64,000 nucleotides of DNA. Origin: JAISGQ01 sp964500965. GTDB taxonomy: Bacteria; Bacillota; Clostridia; Oscillospirales; Acutalibacteraceae. The notes beneath the pieces are model-generated. The model was not told the DNA's origin. It did not search any database and was given only the letters and a program-made list of their open reading frames with translations. Numbering within the stretch: the stretch's first letter is position 1; each line of letters opens with the position of its first letter. Of the stretch, positions 60,613-64,000 are shown piece by piece. Made by a program: the position numbers and the translations under genes. The stretch spans positions 6,080-70,079 of the forward strand of contig CAZCQZ010000006.1 in assembly GCA_964500965.1 (NCBI GenBank). Reading direction: 5' to 3'.

Positions 60613-62640
60613 ATGGAACAGATTAAAATTACTATTAACGGCATTGAAATGACCGGAAATAAGGGCGACACCATTTTGAATATCGCCGCCGCAAACGGAA
60701 TTGAAATTCCCAATCTCTGCTATAATTCAAACCTCAAGCTTTACGGCGCTTGCGGTCTTTGCCTTGTAGAGGCTGAGGGTGTTCCCAAGCTTCTCCGTGC
60801 CTGCTCTACCGTCGCTACCGACGGTATGGTTATCAACACCGAGGGTGACAGAGCAAAAAAGGCAAGAAATGTCGCGCTTGAGCTTCTCATGAGCGACCAT
60901 GAGGGTGACTGCAAAGGTCCTTGCTCCCTCAACTGTCCTGCACGCACCGATGTTCAGGGCTATTTGAAGCAAATCGCACTGGGCAATGATAAGGAAGCCG
61001 TGCGAATCATTAAAGAAAAAATTCCCATTCCGGCTTCAATCGGTCGTGTATGTCCTCACCCCTGTGAGGGTAACTGCCGCAGAGCTATGGTTGACGAAGC
61101 TCTTTCAATCGCTTATCTGAAAGCCTTTGCCGCAGATAATGACCTTGCTTCAAACGAGCCTTACAAGGCTGTTCCCGAAGCCGATACAGGTAAAAAAGTT
61201 GCCGTTATAGGCGGCGGTCCTGCCGGTCTGAGTGCCGCTTATTATCTGCGCCTTGCAGGTCATGCTGTCACAATTTACGATGCCATGCCCGAAATGGGCG
61301 GTATGCTCCGCTACGGTATTCCCGAATATCGTCTGCCCAAGGCTGTTTTGGCTAAGGAGGTTGCTTCCGTTGCCGAAATCGGCGTTGAAATGAAAAACGG
61401 CGTAAAGCTCGGACGTGATATTACTCTCGAAGCCCTCAGAGCGCAGAACGATGCCGTTCTGGTTGCCGTGGGCGCATGGAAAAGCAGCAGCGTAGGCTGT
61501 CCCGGTGAGGAGCTTGACGGCGTTCTCGGCGGCATTGATTTCCTGCGTGAGGTCAATATGGGCAACATTCCCGACATCGGCAAAAATGTCGCTGTTGTCG
61601 GCGGCGGCAACACTGCTATGGACGCCTGCCGTACTGCCGTTCGTTGCGGTGCTGAAAATGTTTATGTTATCTACCGCAGAACAAGAGCCGAAGCTCCTGC
61701 GGAGGACATTGAAATTGAAGAAGCAATTGAGGAGGGCGTACAGTTTAAGTTCCTCACCAATCCTGCCGAAATCATGGGCGAAAACGGCAAAGTGACCGCT
61801 GTAAAGCTTCAGATTATGGAGCTGGGCGAGCCTGATGCTTCCGGCCGCCGCTCACCTGTTCCCGTTGAGGGCAAGTTTGAAATACTTCCCATTGATACTC
61901 TCATTTCCGCTATCGGTCAGAAATGCGACCCCATTGGACTTACCGATGTTGAGCTTAGCCGCAAAGGTACTGTTACCGCCGATACAAACAACTGCGTTAC
62001 AAATCTTGAGGGCGTATTTGCCGCCGGTGATGCCACCAACCGTGGTGCATCAATTGCTATTGACGCTATTGCGGAGGGCGATAGAGCCGCTATGGCTATT
62101 GACGCTTACTTGAACGGCAAGCCTATGGTGTTCCCCGAACCTTACTATTCAAAGAGAAACGTCACACCCGATATGCTTGCCGACAGAGAAAAAGCTCCGA
62201 GAGCGGTCATGTCGGTAAAGGACGCCGATTACAGACGCGGAAACTTTGAAGCTGTTATTAACGGCTTTACCGAGGAACAGGCTCGCAAGGAAGCCGCAAG
62301 ATGCCTTGAGTGCGGCTGTCACGATTTCCACGACTGCAAGCTTATTCGCTATGCAAATCTTGAGCCAATAAATCCCGAACGTTTTGCCGGCACTAAGCAT
62401 AAGTGCTTTAAGGAGCGCAAGCTTATCACAATAGAGCGTGACCAGGGCAAGTGCATACTTTGCAACCTTTGTGTGCGCACCTGCCGTGAAGATGTGGGAG
62501 CAGGTCTTTTAGGTCTTGTTGACCGTGGCTTTGCTACCGTTATCAAGCCTGAATTTGAGGGCGATGCGGCAGCAAGATGTAAGGATTGCCGCAAGTGTGC
62601 CGAGGTTTGTCCCACCGGTGCGCTTAAAATTCTCGAATAA
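60613..62640 (+). CDS. GltD/NfnB-like flavoprotein fused to [2Fe-2S] and ferredoxin domains
   Basis: 675 residues. An N-terminal [2Fe-2S] domain (about 1-80; LCYNSNLKLYGACGLCLVEA, then RACST) precedes a His/Cys cluster (DHEGDCKGPCSLNCPARTDV). A GltD-type Fe-S helical domain follows (GRVCPHPCEGNCRR). FAD is bound at VAVIGGGPAGLSAAYYLRLA (about 197) and NAD(P) at VAVVGGGNTAMDACRTAV with the RR following. After FAD closure GVFAAGDATNRGASIAIDAI come CLECGCHDFHDC and a C-terminal two-[4Fe-4S] ferredoxin (CILCNLCVRTC; CKDCRKCAEVC). It takes the place of HydA or FdhA behind a NuoEF pair. I infer a cytosolic NAD(P)H-ferredoxin bifurcating or transhydrogenating enzyme. A glutamate synthase small subunit is unlikely, as no gltB is near. 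Confidence 0.92.
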   Translation: MEQIKITINGIEMTGNKGDTILNIAAANGIEIPNLCYNSNLKLYGACGLCLVEAEGVPKLLRACSTVATDGMVINTEGDRAKKARNVALELLMSDHEGDCKGPCSLNCPARTDVQGYLKQIALGNDKEAVRIIKEKIPIPASIGRVCPHPCEGNCRRAMVDEALSIAYLKAFAADNDLASNEPYKAVPEADTGKKVAVIGGGPAGLSAAYYLRLAGHAVTIYDAMPEMGGMLRYGIPEYRLPKAVLAKEVASVAEIGVEMKNGVKLGRDITLEALRAQNDAVLVAVGAWKSSSVGCPGEELDGVLGGIDFLREVNMGNIPDIGKNVAVVGGGNTAMDACRTAVRCGAENVYVIYRRTRAEAPAEDIEIEEAIEEGVQFKFLTNPAEIMGENGKVTAVKLQIMELGEPDASGRRSPVPVEGKFEILPIDTLISAIGQKCDPIGLTDVELSRKGTVTADTNNCVTNLEGVFAAGDATNRGASIAIDAIAEGDRAAMAIDAYLNGKPMVFPEPYYSKRNVTPDMLADREKAPRAVMSVKDADYRRGNFEAVINGFTEEQARKEAARCLECGCHDFHDCKLIRYANLEPINPERFAGTKHKCFKERKLITIERDQGKCILCNLCVRTCREDVGAGLLGLVDRGFATVIKPEFEGDAAARCKDCRKCAEVCPTGALKILE

Positions 62641-62659
62641 TATACCTCAAAGGTTTCGC

Positions 62660-62728
62660 CCGCCTTTTCAAAGGCGGTAGGATTTTCAAGGGCAACGCCC
62701 TTGAATCGGGTTTGGGGCAAAGCCCCAA
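62660..62728. repeat. Three successive intergenic hairpins after the redox operon
   Basis: CCGCCTTT/AAAGGCGG (62660-62677), TTCAAGGGC/GCCCTTGAA (62685-62705) and TTGGGGC/GCCCCAA (62712-62728), all perfect and each with a 2-3 nt loop, follow one another before the true terminator. Confidence 0.75.
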
Positions 62729-62742
62729 CATGTTGCGCTTTA

Positions 62743-62780
62743 AAAATGGCTGTAAAAACGAAAGTTTTTACAGCCATTTT
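62743..62780. terminator. Bidirectional terminator (GCTGTAAAA hairpin family)
   Basis: AAAATGGCTGTAAAAAC (62743-62759) and GTTTTTACAGCCATTTT (62764-62780), a perfect 17-bp stem with loop GAAA, between convergent genes. Confidence 0.92.
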
Positions 62781-62786
62781 GTTTAT

Positions 62787-63992
62787 TCAATTAAAAACAT
62801 ATTTGTCGAGCCTTTCAAAGGCTTCCTTTACTCTTGAAAGCGGCAGAGCCAGATTTACGCGAATGTGGCTTTGTCCATGGAACGGTCTGCCGTCCTGCCA
62901 GTGAACGCCCACGTCCCAGCCGGCTTTCAGTAGCTCATCTACTGTTTTTCCGTGGTCGGCGCACCACTTTTCACAATCGAGAAACAGCATATATGTGCCC
63001 TGGGGTCTGCCGACATTTACACCGTCAAAATGTCTGTTTATGTAATCACAGGCATAATCGACATTGCCTGTTATGGTTTCGCACAGCTCATCTACCCAAA
63101 TATGCCCCTCGTCACCGTAAGCTCCGATAAGTGCGTGCATTGACATCACGTTCATTGAATTATAATGGGAAAGTGAGCTTTCTTTATCGTGGCGATCTTT
63201 CAGTGCCTTATTATAAATAATGTGATAGCTGCCCACCAAGCCTGCCAGATTAAAGGTTTTTGACGGTGCATACAGGGCAACGGTGCGCATTTTCGCATCT
63301 TCGCTGACCGACTGAGAGGGAATGTGCTTATTGCCGCTGAGAATAATGTCGCTCCATATTTCGTCGGAAACCACATACACATCATATTTCCCGTAAAGCT
63401 CCATAGCCTTTTCGATTTCCCATTGCTCCCACACTCTGCCTGTGGGATTGTGAGGTGAGCAGAACACGGCGGCGTGTATTTTATGCTCTTTAAGCTTATT
63501 TTCCATATCCTCAAAGTCCATTCGCCACACGCCGTTTTCGTCAGGCACAAGGGGAGAATGGATAATTTTATAGCCGTTGTCCTCCAGGCAATGGGTGAAA
63601 CCTATATACGTCGGGGAATGGATAAGCACCTTATCGCCCCTTGAACACATCACGTTTATTGCAGATACCACTCCGCCGAGCACACCGTTTTCGTAGCCGA
63701 TGTTTTCTTTCGTCAGCCCTGTGATTTTGTTGCGCTTTTTGTGCCAGTCTATTATGGAGTTATAATACGTCTCAGACGGCTCAAAATAGCCGAATGCCGG
63801 GTGTTTTGCACGCTCAATCATTGCATCGGTTATTGCAGGCAGAACAGGGAAATTCATATCCGCAACCCACATGGGTATGGAATCAAAGCCCTCTTTCGGC
63901 GCACCGATTCCGAAGTTCGGCTTTCCGATGGCATCTATCGCAATGGCGTCTCTGCCGCGACGGTCGATAATTGATGTAAAATCGTATTTCAT
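62787..63992 (-). CDS. patB: PatB/MalY-family PLP-dependent C-S lyase
   Basis: 401 residues. It begins YDFTSIIDRRGRDAIAID and has the family's PMWVADMNFP, HPAFGYFEP, GVLGGVVSAINVM, FCSPHNPTGRVW, VVSDEIWSDIILSG, the PLP-Lys in YAPSKTFNLAGL and the C-terminal HIRVNLALP. PatB/MalY cleaves cystathionine or related cysteine S-conjugates to a thiol, pyruvate and ammonia, giving homocysteine for methionine and thereby SAM synthesis. AGGAC 6 bases before ATG 63992 supports the start. An aminotransferase role cannot be excluded. Confidence 0.93.
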   Translation of the reverse strand: MKYDFTSIIDRRGRDAIAIDAIGKPNFGIGAPKEGFDSIPMWVADMNFPVLPAITDAMIERAKHPAFGYFEPSETYYNSIIDWHKKRNKITGLTKENIGYENGVLGGVVSAINVMCSRGDKVLIHSPTYIGFTHCLEDNGYKIIHSPLVPDENGVWRMDFEDMENKLKEHKIHAAVFCSPHNPTGRVWEQWEIEKAMELYGKYDVYVVSDEIWSDIILSGNKHIPSQSVSEDAKMRTVALYAPSKTFNLAGLVGSYHIIYNKALKDRHDKESSLSHYNSMNVMSMHALIGAYGDEGHIWVDELCETITGNVDYACDYINRHFDGVNVGRPQGTYMLFLDCEKWCADHGKTVDELLKAGWDVGVHWQDGRPFHGQSHIRVNLALPLSRVKEAFERLDKYVFN

Positions 63993-64000
63993 TTTGTCCT

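Noticed and set aside
60613..62640. Glutamate synthase small subunit (gltD)
   Set aside because: The extra [2Fe-2S] N-terminus and ferredoxin C-terminus, and the NuoE/NuoF neighbours without any gltB, do not fit a plain GltD.

Overview
This 64 kb window is chromosomal DNA of a moderate-GC, anaerobic Firmicute. It most resembles the Oscillospiraceae/Ruminococcaceae (Ruminococcus-like Clostridia). The evidence is a spoIIR sporulation gene, a dgt-dnaG-sigA block, AddAB recombination, T-box and SAM-I leaders, a DegV and a DUF1836 protein, Thr/Ser-rich surface proteins, an iron-sulfur/flavin redox operon of NuoE/NuoF type, and strong Shine-Dalgarno (SD) sequences often paired with TTG starts. The species is inferred from gene content only. 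No rRNA, tRNA, prophage, insertion sequence or CRISPR array was seen.

Layout. 1-6.4 kb: an ABC-2 exporter (permease cut by the window edge, two ATPases) divergent from a TetR regulator, then a histidine kinase/response regulator pair. 6.5-8.2 kb: an undecaprenyl-phosphate sugar-transferase and a CYTH-Maf fusion. 8.2-12.3 kb: pheST behind a Phe T-box. 12.3-16.7 kb: a zinc-uptake operon (zur-znuACB) running into a MATE exporter. 16.7-22 kb: DUF1836, DegV, a lipoprotein, a second MATE exporter, and a flavodoxin/HxlR divergent pair. 22-26 kb: three envelope genes on the minus strand (CapA-like, VanY-like D,D-carboxypeptidase, L,D-transpeptidase). 26-28.4 kb: metK under a SAM-I riboswitch, then two small genes. 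28.6-37 kb: a SWIM/SNF2 helicase, an XRE regulator, prmA, a lipoprotein, recD2 and comF. 37-43.9 kb: glyA, an esterase, rarA, an Lrp regulator, an aminotransferase, ispE and spoIIR. 43.9-44.3 kb: a 164-bp tandem repeat. 44.3-51.5 kb: addBA and rpmE. 51.5-57.8 kb: yigZ, dgt, dnaG, sigA, an Rrf2 regulator apparently starting at ACG, an orphan mazF and cdd. 57.9-64 kb: a small XRE gene, a three-gene NuoE-NuoF-GltD-like operon, and a PatB/MalY C-S lyase.

How the genes work together. Zinc import has its own Fur-family regulator and an operator over the promoter. PheRS supply is read out by tRNA-Phe and SAM synthesis by SAM. AddAB, RecD2, RarA, DnaG and SigA form a replication/repair core. The most unusual system is the 58.3-62.6 kb operon. 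It carries the NADH-oxidising core of NuoEF-type (HydBC-like) flavin-based electron-bifurcating enzymes, joined not to a hydrogenase or formate dehydrogenase but to a large GltD/NfnB-like flavoprotein flanked by a [2Fe-2S] N-terminus and a ferredoxin C-terminus. The non-coding DNA is also rich: A/T-tract-in-stem terminators, two terminators whose 3' arm is also the next gene's SD, operator-like palindromes, and repeated hairpin mosaics.
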